A stretch of DNA of 64,000 nucleotides, from contig CAMDQT010000010.1 in the NCBI GenBank assembly GCA_945906305.1, forward strand, positions 1 through 64,000, in the 5' to 3' direction. This document shows, piece after piece, positions 1-9,464 of this stretch (the first letter of the stretch is position 1; each line of letters opens with the position of its first letter). The translations under genes and the position numbers were made by a program. Source of the DNA: Ferrithrix thermotolerans DSM 19514 (lineage in GTDB: Bacteria > Actinomycetota > Acidimicrobiia > Acidimicrobiales > CAIXPF01). The notes under the pieces are model-generated. The model was not told the origin of the DNA. It did not search any database and saw only the letters and a list, made by a program, of their open reading frames with translations.

Positions 1-1
1 C

Positions 2-718
2 CAGAAGCTGGAACTGCTTGATGGCGCTGGCGTCGATGTCACCTATGTCGTGCGCTTCGACGAGGAGCGGTCCTTGGAGTCAGCGGAGCACTTCGTGGCT
101 GAGGTCATCGTGGGGTGTCTCGGCGCCTGCTGTGTGGTGGTAGGCGAGGATTTGCATTTCGGTCGGGGCAGGCTCGGCAATGTCGCCCTGTTACGCACCT
201 TGGGCGCGGCGTCCGGCTTTGACGTGATTGGGCTGGAGTTGCTGCAGGGCGGCGCCAAGGTCATCTCCTCAACCGCCATCCGTGAGGCGGTCACTGCCGG
301 CGATGTCGAGCTTGCCGCATCGCTGCTCGGACGGCCCCACGAACTACGAGGCGTGGTGATCGGCGGCGACCAACGGGGTCGGACGCTGGGCTTTCCGACG
401 GCCAATGTGGCGATTCCGGAGCAGATCTTGTTGCCTGCGGACGGGGTCTATGCCGGTTGGTATCTCCGGCCGGACCAGTCGCGTCACGGCGCCGCGGTGA
501 ATATCGGTCGGCGTCCAACCTTCTACCGGGACGGCACGGCGGCGCTCCTCGAGGCCTTCCTGCTCGATTTTTCTGGAGACCTGTACGGCGAGCAGGCCAG
601 CGTCGTGTTGACCCACCGTCTACGAGGAGAGGCCAAGTTCGACTCTGCGGGTGCGCTCGTGGCGCAGATGCGCTCCGACGTGGCAAGTGTGCGGCAGCTG
701 CTTGGCCTGCCCGGCTGA
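2..718 (+). CDS. ribF: Bifunctional riboflavin kinase / FAD synthetase RibF (5' end cut by window)
   Basis: The enzyme phosphorylates riboflavin to FMN and adenylates FMN to FAD in the cytoplasm. The reading frame is open to the first base, so the N-terminal part, including the HxGH nucleotide site, lies outside the window. What remains starts in the FAD synthetase half, with the family motif VVVGEDLHFGRGR and the ISSTAIR segment. The riboflavin kinase half follows, with the signature RGRTLGFPTANV and NIGRRPTF. A GTG at 50 is only an internal codon. The stop is at 716-718 and the dikinase homologue begins 28 bases later, so the two may be co-transcribed. Family identification is secure. Confidence 0.95.
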   Translation, partial: QKLELLDGAGVDVTYVVRFDEERSLESAEHFVAEVIVGCLGACCVVVGEDLHFGRGRLGNVALLRTLGAASGFDVIGLELLQGGAKVISSTAIREAVTAGDVELAASLLGRPHELRGVVIGGDQRGRTLGFPTANVAIPEQILLPADGVYAGWYLRPDQSRHGAAVNIGRRPTFYRDGTAALLEAFLLDFSGDLYGEQASVVLTHRLRGEAKFDSAGALVAQMRSDVASVRQLLGLPG

Positions 719-746
719 GCGAGGCCCAAGCGCCTGAAGGGCAGGG

Positions 747-3350
747 TTGTCGGAGATGCCGAATGGTCGCTACGTCTACGACTTCGATCACGGGCATGAA
801 CGACCGCCACGGGAGCTCGCCGACCTGCTCGGTGGGAAAGGCGCCAATCTGGCCGAGATGACCTCGGTTCTGCAGCTGCCGGTCCCGCCGGGTTTCACTA
901 TCAGCACAGAGGCGTGTCGCGCCTACCTGAGCGGCGGCTGGCCAGATGGCCTAAGCGCCGAACTCGAGGCTGCGCTGCACCGCCTGGAGCTGCGGACCGG
1001 TCGGTTACTCGCCGATCCCACCAACCCGCTGCTGCTCGCCGTGCGGTCGGGGGCGCGCTTCTCGATGCCGGGGATGATGGACACGGTGCTCAACCTGGGC
1101 TTGAACGATGAAACGGTGGCCGCACTCGCACGTCGCACCGAGCAGCGCTTCGCGCTTGACTCCTATCGTCGATTCATTGCTATGTACGCCCGGGTGGTGC
1201 TCGCGGTGCCAGCTGAGCTATTCGAGACTGCGCTCGCTGACGCGAGACGACGCTGCGGGGTACGCGCCGACTTTGAACTCGACACCGACGCGCTGGCAGA
1301 GGTCGTGGCCACGTCGCTCCAAGTGGTGCTGAATCACTCGGGGGCGGTGGTCCCCTCGGACCCGGCCCAGCAACTCCGCGGTGCCATTGAGGCGGTGTTC
1401 CGCTCCTGGGGATCGCCTCGAGCGAGGACCTACCGTCGACGCGAGGTAATCGCGGCAGACCTCGGAACTGCACTCAACGTGCAGGTCATGGTGTTCGGCA
1501 ATCGTGACGATCGCTCCGCCACTGGGGTGGGCTTCACCCGCAACCCCGTCACCGGGAGCGCGGAGCCCTATGGCGATTTCCTTATCAGAGCGCAGGGGGA
1601 GGACATCGTCGCGGGCATCAGCCGCCCCGAGCCGCTGGCGGCGATGGGTATGGCCTTTCCGGCCGCGTACGAGGAGTTGGTGGGCATATTCACCCGCCTC
1701 GAGCGTCACTATCGCGATGTGCTCGACACGGAGTTCACCATTGAGCAGGACAAGCTGTGGATGTTGCAGGCGCGGGTGGGCCAACGCAGCGGTGCCGCCG
1801 CGTTGCGAATTGCGGTGGCCATGGCCGAGGACCCCCACATCGCCCTTGATCGGCGGGAGGCGCTGCAGCGGATTCGGCCCGAGCATGTCGAACAGGTGCT
1901 GCGGCGGACCCTTTCGGGGACCGGGGCGGTAATCGCCACCGGACTGGCGGCTTCCCCGGGAGCGGCGGTTGGTCGCGTGTGCCTGAGCGCTGACGCCGCG
2001 GTGCAGGCCGCCGAACAGGGTCACGACGTCATCCTGGTGCGGGCGGAAACCTCGCCGGAGGATGTGCACGGCATGGCGGTGGCGCGTGGGTTGCTCACCA
2101 CCCGAGGGGGCCTGGTTTCCCACGCCGCCGTGGTGGCGCGTGGTTGGGGTATTCCCGCTGTTGTTGGGGCGCAAGGCCTAGCGATTGGGGAGGGCATGTT
2201 CACCGCCACCGTCGAAGGGGTCACGGTGGTGGTTCGAGAAGGCACCGTGATTGCCATCGACGGGAACTCCGGCGTGGTCATGCTTGATGGGTCAGCCACC
2301 GTTGAGCCAGACCCACCCGCTGAGCTTGCGTTGGTGTTGGGATGGGCCGACGAGGTCGGGCAGGGCCATCTTCGAGTGCTGGCGAATGCCGATACCGCGT
2401 CCGACGCTGCCATGGCGCGGGCTCTTGGCGCGCAAGGCGTTGGCCTGTGCCGCACGGAAGGCCACTTCCAAGCCGAGCGGCTACCGCTGCTGCGGCGGGC
2501 CATGTGGGCCACGACCGACGCTCAGCAGGCCGCCGCTCTCGCTGAGCTGGCGGCGCGGCAGCGGGCGGACTTCGAGGAGTTACTCCTGGCCTTGGACGGC
2601 CTGCCACTCACCGTACGGCTGCTCGATCCGCCCCGGCAGGGCTTTTGGCCCGCCACGGAGGACAGCAGCGATAGCACCAAGGCGGCCTTCGATCTGCTTC
2701 GTCCTCGCCTCTATCGAATGCAGGCCGCGGCGTTGCTAGATGCTGTGGCCGCCAGGCTCGCCCTCGGCGGTCACCCCAAGGCCGAGATCATCATCCCGAC
2801 GGCCCTCGACGGTGAAGAGTTGGTCCTGCTGCGCCAGTGGGTGCAGCGCGAGGTCTCCGCCGCCGCCTCCCGCCACGGCTGGGATCGGTGGCCCGCGGGC
2901 ATTCTGGCGTTAGGCCGGATGATCGAGACCCCGCCTGAGGTCCTTCGGGCGGCGGAGGTCGCGACGGGGGCAGACTTTTTCTGCTTCGACACGCAGCAGT
3001 TGACCGAGCTGAGCCTCGGGGTGCGCCGCGAGGACCTCGAAGCCCGATCCGGTTCGACGGCCCTCGAAACCAGGCGGTCGGTGCCTAACCCGTTCGAGAC
3101 CATCGATGTCGAGGTTCTCGGCCAGTTGGTTTCCATCGGGGTGACCCGGGGCCGAGGACGTAAAGCCGAGATCGGTATTGGGGTGTGGGGCGAACATGGC
3201 GGCGACCCTGCGTCCATTGCCTGGTTGGTGGCGGCTGGCGTGAACTACGTGAGCTGCCCGCTGTCCCGGGTCCCTGTGGCCCGCTTGGCGGCCGCTCACG
3301 CCGTGCTTGACCTGATGGGATTGGTCCCCAACGACCCGGCGGATCGATGA
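747..3350 (+). CDS. ppdK: Pyruvate phosphate dikinase homologue with eroded PEP/pyruvate site
   Basis: This 867-residue protein has the full PPDK layout: N-terminal ATP-grasp region (LLGGKGANLAEM, SMPGMMDTVLNLGL, GVGFTRNPVTG, AQGEDIVAG), central phosphohistidine domain with His459 in GGLVSHAAVVARG, and a C-terminal TIM barrel. The first two look functional. In the barrel, Arg624 (TVRLLDPP) and Glu727 (MIE) remain, but the catalytic Cys of CGEHGG is Trp814 (VWGEHGG), the GTNDLTQ motif reads DTQQLTE at 748-754, and the NPM-GHRG arginine segment is absent. Normal pyruvate-PEP interconversion is therefore doubtful. The TTG start at 747 has GAAGGG 6 bases upstream; ATG 756 is an alternative. It sits between ribF and dnaG. 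Confidence 0.88.
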   Translation: MSEMPNGRYVYDFDHGHERPPRELADLLGGKGANLAEMTSVLQLPVPPGFTISTEACRAYLSGGWPDGLSAELEAALHRLELRTGRLLADPTNPLLLAVRSGARFSMPGMMDTVLNLGLNDETVAALARRTEQRFALDSYRRFIAMYARVVLAVPAELFETALADARRRCGVRADFELDTDALAEVVATSLQVVLNHSGAVVPSDPAQQLRGAIEAVFRSWGSPRARTYRRREVIAADLGTALNVQVMVFGNRDDRSATGVGFTRNPVTGSAEPYGDFLIRAQGEDIVAGISRPEPLAAMGMAFPAAYEELVGIFTRLERHYRDVLDTEFTIEQDKLWMLQARVGQRSGAAALRIAVAMAEDPHIALDRREALQRIRPEHVEQVLRRTLSGTGAVIATGLAASPGAAVGRVCLSADAAVQAAEQGHDVILVRAETSPEDVHGMAVARGLLTTRGGLVSHAAVVARGWGIPAVVGAQGLAIGEGMFTATVEGVTVVVREGTVIAIDGNSGVVMLDGSATVEPDPPAELALVLGWADEVGQGHLRVLANADTASDAAMARALGAQGVGLCRTEGHFQAERLPLLRRAMWATTDAQQAAALAELAARQRADFEELLLALDGLPLTVRLLDPPRQGFWPATEDSSDSTKAAFDLLRPRLYRMQAAALLDAVAARLALGGHPKAEIIIPTALDGEELVLLRQWVQREVSAAASRHGWDRWPAGILALGRMIETPPEVLRAAEVATGADFFCFDTQQLTELSLGVRREDLEARSGSTALETRRSVPNPFETIDVEVLGQLVSIGVTRGRGRKAEIGIGVWGEHGGDPASIAWLVAAGVNYVSCPLSRVPVARLAAAHAVLDLMGLVPNDPADR

Positions 3351-3380
3351 GGGCCTGGCGGCGAGCTCAGCCCGGGCCCG

Positions 3381-3434
3381 GGGGCGAGGGTAGCTTCGCC
3401 CCACGGGCGGATGGTCCTGCCCCCAGTTCTGGGG
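3381..3434. repeat. Two small inverted repeats upstream of dnaG
   Basis: The 160-base gap between the dikinase homologue and dnaG carries GGGGCGA (3381-3387) pairing perfectly with TCGCCCC (3396-3402), and a perfect palindrome CCCCAGTTCTGGGG at 3421-3434. Neither is followed by a T-run. They could be a weak terminator for the upstream gene or an operator near the dnaG promoter; the sequence does not decide. Confidence 0.4.
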
Positions 3435-3510
3435 CTGGGCGGATAATCCGCTCCGCTGGGCGGCTCGCTTGTGGTTGTCTTGGCCTGATGTCGGTGCGGC
3501 TGGAGCGTTC

Positions 3511-5391
3511 ATGATCAACGAGGAGGACGTGCTCTCGGTCCGCAACGCGACGAATATCGTCGCCGTCGTCAGTCAGTTCGTGCCGCTCAAGCGGGTTGGC
3601 CGTCGCTGGGTGGGGTTGTGCCCATTTCATCCGGAGAAGTCGCCAAGCTTTTCGCTGAACGAGGAACAGGGCCTTTTCTACTGTTTCGGTTGCCAAAAAA
3701 AGGGCGACAGCATCACCTTTCTGCGCGAGCTCGAGGGGCTCGACTTCGTGGGGGCGGTCGAGCGCCTCGCAGCCAAGGCCAACCTCTCGCTGCGCTACAC
3801 CGACGCCGATGGCGGGCAAACCCGCAAGCGACGTCAACACCTCTCCGACATCATCGATCAGGCGGTCGAGTGGTACCACCAGCGGCTGTTAGGCGGCGCC
3901 GACGCTGGTCCGGCCCGTGGCTATCTACGCTCGCGGGGCATCACCGGCCAAGAGGTGAGGCAGTTTCGCCTTGGTTGGGCACCAGCGGGATGGGACGAGT
4001 TGTCCTTGTCCATGCGGCTCGGCGATGACGATTGGCGCGACAGCGGTCTCGGACTGATCAATCGACGAGGCCGCCAGCAGGACTTCTTCCGCAACCGGGT
4101 GCTGTTTCCGATCTTCGATCCGCAAGGCGATCCGATCGGTTTTGGGGGCCGGAAGATGGAGGGTTCGGATGGTCCGAAGTATCTCAATCCGGGCGCCACC
4201 CCTATTTACGATAAGTCCAAAGTCCTGTACGGCTTGTCCGCCGCGAAGGCCGAAATAGTTCAGGTGCATGAAGCCATCGTCTGCGAGGGGTATACCGACG
4301 TGATCGGGTTCTTCCAAGCAGGGATGAGCCGCGCCGTCGCCACGTGTGGCACCGCGTTGACAGAAGATCATGTGAGGCTGCTCACCCGCTTCGCGAAGCG
4401 GCTGGTGCTGGCCTTTGACGCCGATTCGGCTGGCCAGGCTGCGGCGGAGCGGTTCCATCAGTGGGAGCAGACCTATGAGCTCGACGTAGTCGTGGCCAAC
4501 CTGCCCGATGGCGTCGATCCGGCCGAGCTCGCCCGGCAAGATCCGGCCGCGCTTCGCACTGCGGTGGAGCATGCCGTTCCGTTCCTCGGGTTCCGGTTGG
4601 CGCGGATCTTGGCCGCGGGTGATCTTCTCCGTCCCGAGGGAAGGGCCCGCACCGCTGAACGAGCCCTTGACGCCATCGCGCAACACCCGAACCCGTTGGT
4701 GCGAGACCAGTATCTGTTCGAAGTCTCCTCCCATTGCCGCATCGAGGTCGACCGCCTGCGGCAGCTCCTCGACCGCCGCTCTGAACGCCCGCCCGCGGGC
4801 ATCGAGGCCGAACGAGGGCGTTCGCGGGCAGACGGCGACCGTTCCTACGCCAACGATGCAACCTCTGCCGGCGCGTCGAACCGAGGCCGTGATCGGATCG
4901 CCCAGATCGACCTGCGTGATCGCCGCCACGGGGTGCTGCAACAAGTCGACCGCGATGCCCTGCGCGTTGCGGTTGACGCCCCGGACGAATCGTTGGCGTG
5001 GCTTGATCCGGTGCTCTTCTCCGAAGGACCCCACCGGCGCGCCTTCGCGGCGTTGGTGGCATGGCCGAGCTTGGTCGAGGCCTTGGCGGCGACCGAGGAC
5101 GACGACCCCGAAGCGGCGGAGTTGCTGCGGCAGGCTGCCGCCGAACAGACCGATTCCACCATGGAGGACGTATTCCTCCGTCTGAGCCAGGAGGCGGTTC
5201 GCCGCGTGATCGCTGATTTGAGGCAGACCGCACTCGGTGCGGAGAACCCGCTGGCTCTAAGCAGCCGGCTGGCCTTTGTCGTCGGGTTGCAGTCGACCTT
5301 GATGAGTGACGAAAGCACTAGCGACACAAAGCTTCAAGCCGGGACGGACTTGCTAGCGTGGTTGCTCGACCAGGATGAGGCAATGCGATGA
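3511..5391 (+). CDS. dnaG: DNA primase DnaG
   Basis: DNA primase makes the RNA primers for replication and works with the replicative helicase DnaB. From ATG 3511 the protein has 626 residues, a normal length. The CHC2 zinc finger is at Cys37, His40, Cys58 and Cys61. The TOPRIM catalytic core shows EGYTDV (Glu259) and the DxD pair Asp303/Asp305 in FDADSAG. A less conserved C-terminal helicase-binding region follows. I chose ATG 3511 over an upstream in-frame TTG (3469) because GGAG lies 5 bases upstream and DnaG proteins normally begin near an acidic motif such as NEEDV. The stop overlaps the rpoD start (ATGA), implying translational coupling. Confidence 0.97.
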   Translation: MINEEDVLSVRNATNIVAVVSQFVPLKRVGRRWVGLCPFHPEKSPSFSLNEEQGLFYCFGCQKKGDSITFLRELEGLDFVGAVERLAAKANLSLRYTDADGGQTRKRRQHLSDIIDQAVEWYHQRLLGGADAGPARGYLRSRGITGQEVRQFRLGWAPAGWDELSLSMRLGDDDWRDSGLGLINRRGRQQDFFRNRVLFPIFDPQGDPIGFGGRKMEGSDGPKYLNPGATPIYDKSKVLYGLSAAKAEIVQVHEAIVCEGYTDVIGFFQAGMSRAVATCGTALTEDHVRLLTRFAKRLVLAFDADSAGQAAAERFHQWEQTYELDVVVANLPDGVDPAELARQDPAALRTAVEHAVPFLGFRLARILAAGDLLRPEGRARTAERALDAIAQHPNPLVRDQYLFEVSSHCRIEVDRLRQLLDRRSERPPAGIEAERGRSRADGDRSYANDATSAGASNRGRDRIAQIDLRDRRHGVLQQVDRDALRVAVDAPDESLAWLDPVLFSEGPHRRAFAALVAWPSLVEALAATEDDDPEAAELLRQAAAEQTDSTMEDVFLRLSQEAVRRVIADLRQTALGAENPLALSSRLAFVVGLQSTLMSDESTSDTKLQAGTDLLAWLLDQDEAMR

Positions 5392-6677
5392 ATCAACCAA
5401 CGCCCCTGGCCCCAGAGGCTGCGGGTCTCGGCGATGACCTCCAGGCGCTGTTGACCAAAGCCCGTGAAGTCGGCCGGATCGCGTACGGCGACGTGGAGCA
5501 GGTCGTGCCGGCGGCACGGCGAACGAGCGAGTTGTACGCCGCAATCCGAGCGTTGGCCCTGGCCGAGGGGATCGAGGTGCTCGGCGAGCCTGCCGTGACA
5601 TTGCGGATCGTGCCCCTTGTCGGCACCGACACTCCGAGCGTGGATGCCGTTCGTGGCCGTCGGTTGAGCAAAGTAGACGATGATGCCCCTCGAACTCGTC
5701 GGCCCTCGGCTCGGGTCGATCCGAGCCTGCGAGCTGGATCGGCGGGTACCTCGGACACGGTCCGTATGTATCTCAAGGAAATCGGCCAAGTTGCGCTGCT
5801 CGCCGCCGAAGGTGAGGTGGCCTTGGCCATACGGATACAGGCCGGCATGTTGGCGGCAGAGCAACTTGCTGACCTGACCGCGGCCGGTGGGCTCGACACG
5901 ATAGAGCCCCGCGAACGTCGCCGGTTGCGTCGGGTGGCCAATGACGGCGACCTGGCCAAGCAGGAACTCACCCAGGCCAACTTGCGTCTGGTGGTTTCCA
6001 TCGCCAAGCGCTACGTGGGTCGGGGCATGCTTCTGCTCGACCTCATCCAGGAGGGCAACCTCGGTCTTATGCGGGCGGTCGAGAAGTTCGACCACACCAA
6101 GGGCTTCAAGTTCTCCACCTATGCCACCTGGTGGATCCGCCAGGCCATCACGAGGGCGATCGCCGATCAGGCCCGCACTATCCGGATCCCGGTGCATATG
6201 GTCGAGTCGATGAACAAGGTTCATCGGGTCCAACGCCAGATGGTGCAGGAACTCGAACGCGATGCCACGGTCGAGGAACTCGCCGCCCGGGTGGATATGA
6301 CGGCGGAGCGGGTCCGCGACATCCTGCGCTACAGCCAGGATCCTCTCTCGCTCGATTCGCCGGTGGGCGAGGAGGACGACTCGAACCTTGCCGACTTCAT
6401 CGCCGATGGAGGCGCGGAGGCCCCCGCCGATGCGGCGGCCAAGATGATGCTGGGCGAAGCCGTGATCGAAGCGCTCGCTGGCCTTTCGGACCGGGAGAAG
6501 CAGGTGGTACGGCTCCGCTTCGGCCTGGAGGACGGCCAAGCCCGCACGCTGGAGGAGGTCGGCAAGGAGTTTGGCGTCACGCGGGAACGAATTCGCCAGA
6601 TCGAGTCGAAAACGCTGGCCAAGTTGCGCCACCCGCTTCGCAGCCACAAGCTTCGTGATTATCTCGACGGAGCGTAA
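5388..6677 (+). CDS. rpoD: Primary RNA polymerase sigma factor RpoD/SigA (sigma-70)
   Basis: This is the principal vegetative sigma factor, 429 residues. A variable N-terminal stretch holds region 1.1-like sequence. Region 1.2 ([11 protein letters not shown]) follows at about residue 123, then region 2 with [34 protein letters not shown] and the -10 reader helix [14 protein letters not shown]. Region 3 contains RIPVHMVE. Region 4 has the helix-turn-helix [20 protein letters not shown]. The C-terminus ends LRDYLDGA, typical for group 1 sigma factors. The ATG overlaps the dnaG stop, so this is the dnaG-rpoD part of the classical macromolecular synthesis operon, without rpsU. A hairpin terminator follows 20 bases after the stop. 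Confidence 0.97.
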   Translation: MNQPTPLAPEAAGLGDDLQALLTKAREVGRIAYGDVEQVVPAARRTSELYAAIRALALAEGIEVLGEPAVTLRIVPLVGTDTPSVDAVRGRRLSKVDDDAPRTRRPSARVDPSLRAGSAGTSDTVRMYLKEIGQVALLAAEGEVALAIRIQAGMLAAEQLADLTAAGGLDTIEPRERRRLRRVANDGDLAKQELTQANLRLVVSIAKRYVGRGMLLLDLIQEGNLGLMRAVEKFDHTKGFKFSTYATWWIRQAITRAIADQARTIRIPVHMVESMNKVHRVQRQMVQELERDATVEELAARVDMTAERVRDILRYSQDPLSLDSPVGEEDDSNLADFIADGGAEAPADAAAKMMLGEAVIEALAGLSDREKQVVRLRFGLEDGQARTLEEVGKEFGVTRERIRQIESKTLAKLRHPLRSHKLRDYLDGA

Positions 6678-6696
6678 CCACCACCACCCTGAGTGA

Positions 6697-6735
6697 CCGG
6701 AGCCGGATCGAAAGAGCCGGTTCCGGCGGCTTTTT
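6697..6735 (+). terminator. Rho-independent terminator of the dnaG-rpoD operon
   Basis: A 10-bp stem is formed by CCGGAGCCGG (6697-6706) and CCGGTTCCGG (6717-6726), with a single G-T wobble and a 10-base loop. CGGC and five T residues (6731-6735) follow. Position and structure fit an intrinsic terminator closing the rpoD transcript. Confidence 0.85.
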
Positions 6736-6835
6736 GGCTCAAATCGCCACCAGAGCCAGTCTCACCCAACTAGAACAGTGCACTAGGTGCGAGCTGGTCG
6801 CATCTGGGTTCGATGTAAACGGCTGTGTGGACACG

Positions 6836-7852
6836 ATGGGTAAGCACGCTCGATCGCGTGGGCGACGAGCCGGGTGTTGGACGGTGCTGTGGGCAGTGGT
6901 CGCGGGCAGTCTCGGCGCCTGTGCCAGCGCGCAGGGCGCGGACGGCCGGCCGTTGGTGGTCACCACCGTCGCCCCCATCACGTCGATCGTGGCCAGCGTG
7001 GTCGGTGATCAGGCCAGGGTGGTGGGCATCGTGCCTGAGGGCATCAATTCCCACACCTTCGAGCCGAAGCCGTCGGTGGCCAAAGACCTCGCCCAGGCCG
7101 ACATCATCTTCATGAACGGCCTTCAACTCGAAGAGCCAACCCGCAAGCTGGCGGAGGCCAACCGAAAGAAGCGGACCGAACTGGTCCAACTCGGTGACCG
7201 CACCATCACTCCGGAGCAGTATCTGTTCGACTTTTCCTTCCCCAAGGAGGAGGGCAAGCCCAATCCGCATCTGTGGACCAACCCATTGATGGCCAAACGC
7301 TACGCCGAGATTGTGGCCGAAGCGATGAGCAAGATCGATCCTCGTTCGGCCGCCGTGTACACCAGCAACCTCGCCGCATTCTCGGCCCGGATCGACCGCC
7401 TCGATGCCGCCATGCGCACGGCCTTCGCCACCATTCCCGACGGCCAGCGCCAATTGCTCACGTATCACGACGCGTACGGCTACTTCGCCCTGGAGTACGG
7501 CTGGACCATCCTGGGGGCCATCCAGATGTCCGACTTCGAGGACCCCACCCCAAAGGACGTCGTCCGCTTGGTCCAACAACTCAAAGCGAGCGGGGTGAAG
7601 GCCATCTTCGGCTCAGAGGTCTTCCCCAGCCCGGTGCTCGATCAGCTCAGCAAAGAGGCCGGGGTGGCCTACGTGGATGATCTCCGTGACGATGATCTGC
7701 CCGGCGTTCCCGGCGGGGCAGAACATTCCTACCTGGCCCTGATGCGCTTCGACTTCATCACGATGACCGAGGCCCTGGGAGGCGACCCGCTGGCCTTGCA
7801 GCAGGTTGATGTGTCCCCAGTGGTCCCTGACCGGGCGATATACCCGCAATGA
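6836..7852 (+). CDS. Zinc-type metal ABC transporter substrate-binding lipoprotein (ZnuA/TroA family)
   Basis: This extracytoplasmic protein captures a divalent metal and delivers it to the permease encoded downstream. From ATG 6836 the 338-residue product begins with an Arg-rich n-region, a hydrophobic stretch and a lipobox LGAC with Cys29 as the likely lipidated residue. Cluster A-I metal ligands are visible: His73 (NSHTFEP), His145 (NPHLW), His211 (YHDAYGYF) and Asp281 (YVDDL). A His in the third position is typical of zinc rather than manganese binders. An upstream extension to 6734 would run into the rpoD terminator and is rejected. The stop overlaps the ATPase start (ATGA). Metal choice is inferred, not proven. 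Confidence 0.9.
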   Translation: MGKHARSRGRRAGCWTVLWAVVAGSLGACASAQGADGRPLVVTTVAPITSIVASVVGDQARVVGIVPEGINSHTFEPKPSVAKDLAQADIIFMNGLQLEEPTRKLAEANRKKRTELVQLGDRTITPEQYLFDFSFPKEEGKPNPHLWTNPLMAKRYAEIVAEAMSKIDPRSAAVYTSNLAAFSARIDRLDAAMRTAFATIPDGQRQLLTYHDAYGYFALEYGWTILGAIQMSDFEDPTPKDVVRLVQQLKASGVKAIFGSEVFPSPVLDQLSKEAGVAYVDDLRDDDLPGVPGGAEHSYLALMRFDFITMTEALGGDPLALQQVDVSPVVPDRAIYPQ

Positions 7853-8613
7853 GCGACACCCTGGTTCGTTTCGAGGACGTCTCGTTTGGCTACGGCCATC
7901 ACCTCGTGGTCGAAAAAATAAACCTGACCGTCGAACCCGGCTGTTTCATGGGAATCGTCGGACCATCCGGGTCGGGCAAGACCACGCTCCTTCGGTTGTT
8001 GGTAGGTGCCGTACGGCCCGTCAGGGGAACGGTGCAGCTACGTTCAGGCCTCCGAGTGGCCTACGTGCCGCAGGTGGAGACCGTGAACTGGGACTTTCCG
8101 GTCACGGTGGGCGAGGTGCTGGCCATGGCCTTGCTGGGCAAGCGTCGGCTGCCCTGGCGCTCGGCCGCGGAAGGGCGCGCGATCGAGGCCATGTTGGATC
8201 GCTTGGGGCTGGCGGGCCTGGCGTCGCGTCACATCAGAGCACTGTCGGGCGGTCAACAGCAGCGGGTGTTCCTGGCTAGGGCCCTCATCGGCTCGCCGGA
8301 TCTGTTGCTGATGGACGAGCCCACCTCCGGCGTTGACGTACGGACCCGCCACGAGATTCTGCACCTCCTCGACGAGCTCAACGCCGAGGGCACGGCCATG
8401 CTGCTTACCACCCACGACCTCAACGGCATCGCCGCGCATCTTCCGCAGTTGGTCTGCATGAACCGGCGCATCATTGGCCAGGGCCCGCCGGCAAGCGTGC
8501 TCACCCCTGCGGTACTCGAAGCCACCTACGGGGCGAGAATGGACGTCTTGTCCCATGCTGGCATGCCCGTGGTGGTGGACATCGACCTGCAACGTCCGCG
8601 TCGGGTGAGCTGA
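7849..8613 (+). CDS. Metal ABC transporter ATP-binding protein
   Basis: This is the ATPase that powers the zinc-type importer, 254 residues. It shows Walker A GPSGSGKTT (residues 38-46), a Q-loop at YVPQ, signature LSGGQ (132-136), Walker B LLLMDEP (152-158) and the switch His in TTHDLNG. Similarity is to the ZnuC/MntB/AztA class. It overlaps the binding-protein gene by 4 bases and the permease gene by 1 base, so all three are one translationally coupled unit. Confidence 0.95.
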   Translation: MSDTLVRFEDVSFGYGHHLVVEKINLTVEPGCFMGIVGPSGSGKTTLLRLLVGAVRPVRGTVQLRSGLRVAYVPQVETVNWDFPVTVGEVLAMALLGKRRLPWRSAAEGRAIEAMLDRLGLAGLASRHIRALSGGQQQRVFLARALIGSPDLLLMDEPTSGVDVRTRHEILHLLDELNAEGTAMLLTTHDLNGIAAHLPQLVCMNRRIIGQGPPASVLTPAVLEATYGARMDVLSHAGMPVVVDIDLQRPRRVS

Positions 8614-9458
8614 TGAACACGTTGTGGGAACCATTTAGCTTCACCTTCTTCCGCAACGGTTTGGTAGTCGCCACGTTGGCTGGGGCTCTGTGCGGACTTA
8701 TTGGCACCTATGTCGTGCTGCGCTCCATGAGCTTCATTGGCCACGGCCTCTCCCATGCGATCTTTGGTGGCTTCGTGGCCTCCTCGCTGGTAGGGGTGAA
8801 CTACCTGCTCGGAGCGGGCCTGTGGGGGTTGGCGTCCGCGCTCGCCATTGGTGCGGTGACCCGGCGCCGGCCGATCGGTTCCGACGCCGCCATCGGGGTG
8901 ATAACTACCGCGAGCTTTGCGCTGGGCCTCGTGCTCGGAGATGTGTTCCGCGGCCCCCGGGAGAGCTTTGACGCCGCCCTCTTCGGCAGCATTCTCGGTG
9001 TGTCGGGCCGCGACGTGGCATCAGTGGCCGGGGTGAGCGCGGCGGCGATCGTCGTGGTGTTCCTCGCCTACCGGCGGCTGCTCTTCGCCACGTTTGATCC
9101 CGACGTCGCGGCGGTCAGCGGCGTGCACACCGCCCGGGTCGATGCGCTGCTGATGGTGGTTCTCGCCACCTCGATCCTGGTTACGCTCAAGGTGGTCGGG
9201 GTGACGTTGCTGGCCGCCACCCTGGTCATTCCCGCCACGGTGGCACGCATGCTCACCAACTCCTTTTCCCAGATGTTGTGGCTGGCGACGGGGATTGGGG
9301 CGTTTTGCGGGTTCGTAGGCATGATCCTCAGTTACCACCTGAACTGGAAGTCCGGCCCTACCATTGTGCTGGTCGGTACGGTTCTGTTCTGTTTCGCCTT
9401 GACCGTCGGTGGCCGTCGAGGCCGGTCGCAGGTGGCCCATCTCGGACATGTCGGGTAG
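8613..9458 (+). CDS. Metal ABC transporter permease (ABC-3 family)
   Basis: This 281-residue integral membrane protein has about eight hydrophobic segments. It carries the ABC-3 family pattern FFRNGLVVATLAGALCGLIGTYVVLRSMSFIGHGLSHAIFGG in its first two helices (quoted here in outline: RNGL, then GTYVVLR, then LSHA). A later DALLMVVLATSILVT stretch precedes the segment that couples to the ATPase. The start overlaps the ATPase stop (TGATG). It forms the channel of the zinc-type importer, presumably as a homodimer. The Fur-family gene starts 6 bases after its stop. Confidence 0.94.
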   Translation: MNTLWEPFSFTFFRNGLVVATLAGALCGLIGTYVVLRSMSFIGHGLSHAIFGGFVASSLVGVNYLLGAGLWGLASALAIGAVTRRRPIGSDAAIGVITTASFALGLVLGDVFRGPRESFDAALFGSILGVSGRDVASVAGVSAAAIVVVFLAYRRLLFATFDPDVAAVSGVHTARVDALLMVVLATSILVTLKVVGVTLLAATLVIPATVARMLTNSFSQMLWLATGIGAFCGFVGMILSYHLNWKSGPTIVLVGTVLFCFALTVGGRRGRSQVAHLGHVG

Positions 9459-9464
9459 CTGGGG

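Noticed and set aside
3925-5034. 369-codon open frame antisense to dnaG
   Set aside because: It is a shadow of the primase gene, with no recognisable domain and no ribosome site.
5334-6647. 437-codon open frame antisense to rpoD
   Set aside because: Long antisense frames are expected in such GC-rich DNA; the plus-strand frame is an unmistakable sigma factor and the antisense product matches nothing.
6777-6784. Palindrome AGTGCACT upstream of the zinc transporter as a Zur box
   Set aside because: Eight bases is too short to support a Zur site and it does not resemble the known AT-rich Zur consensus.
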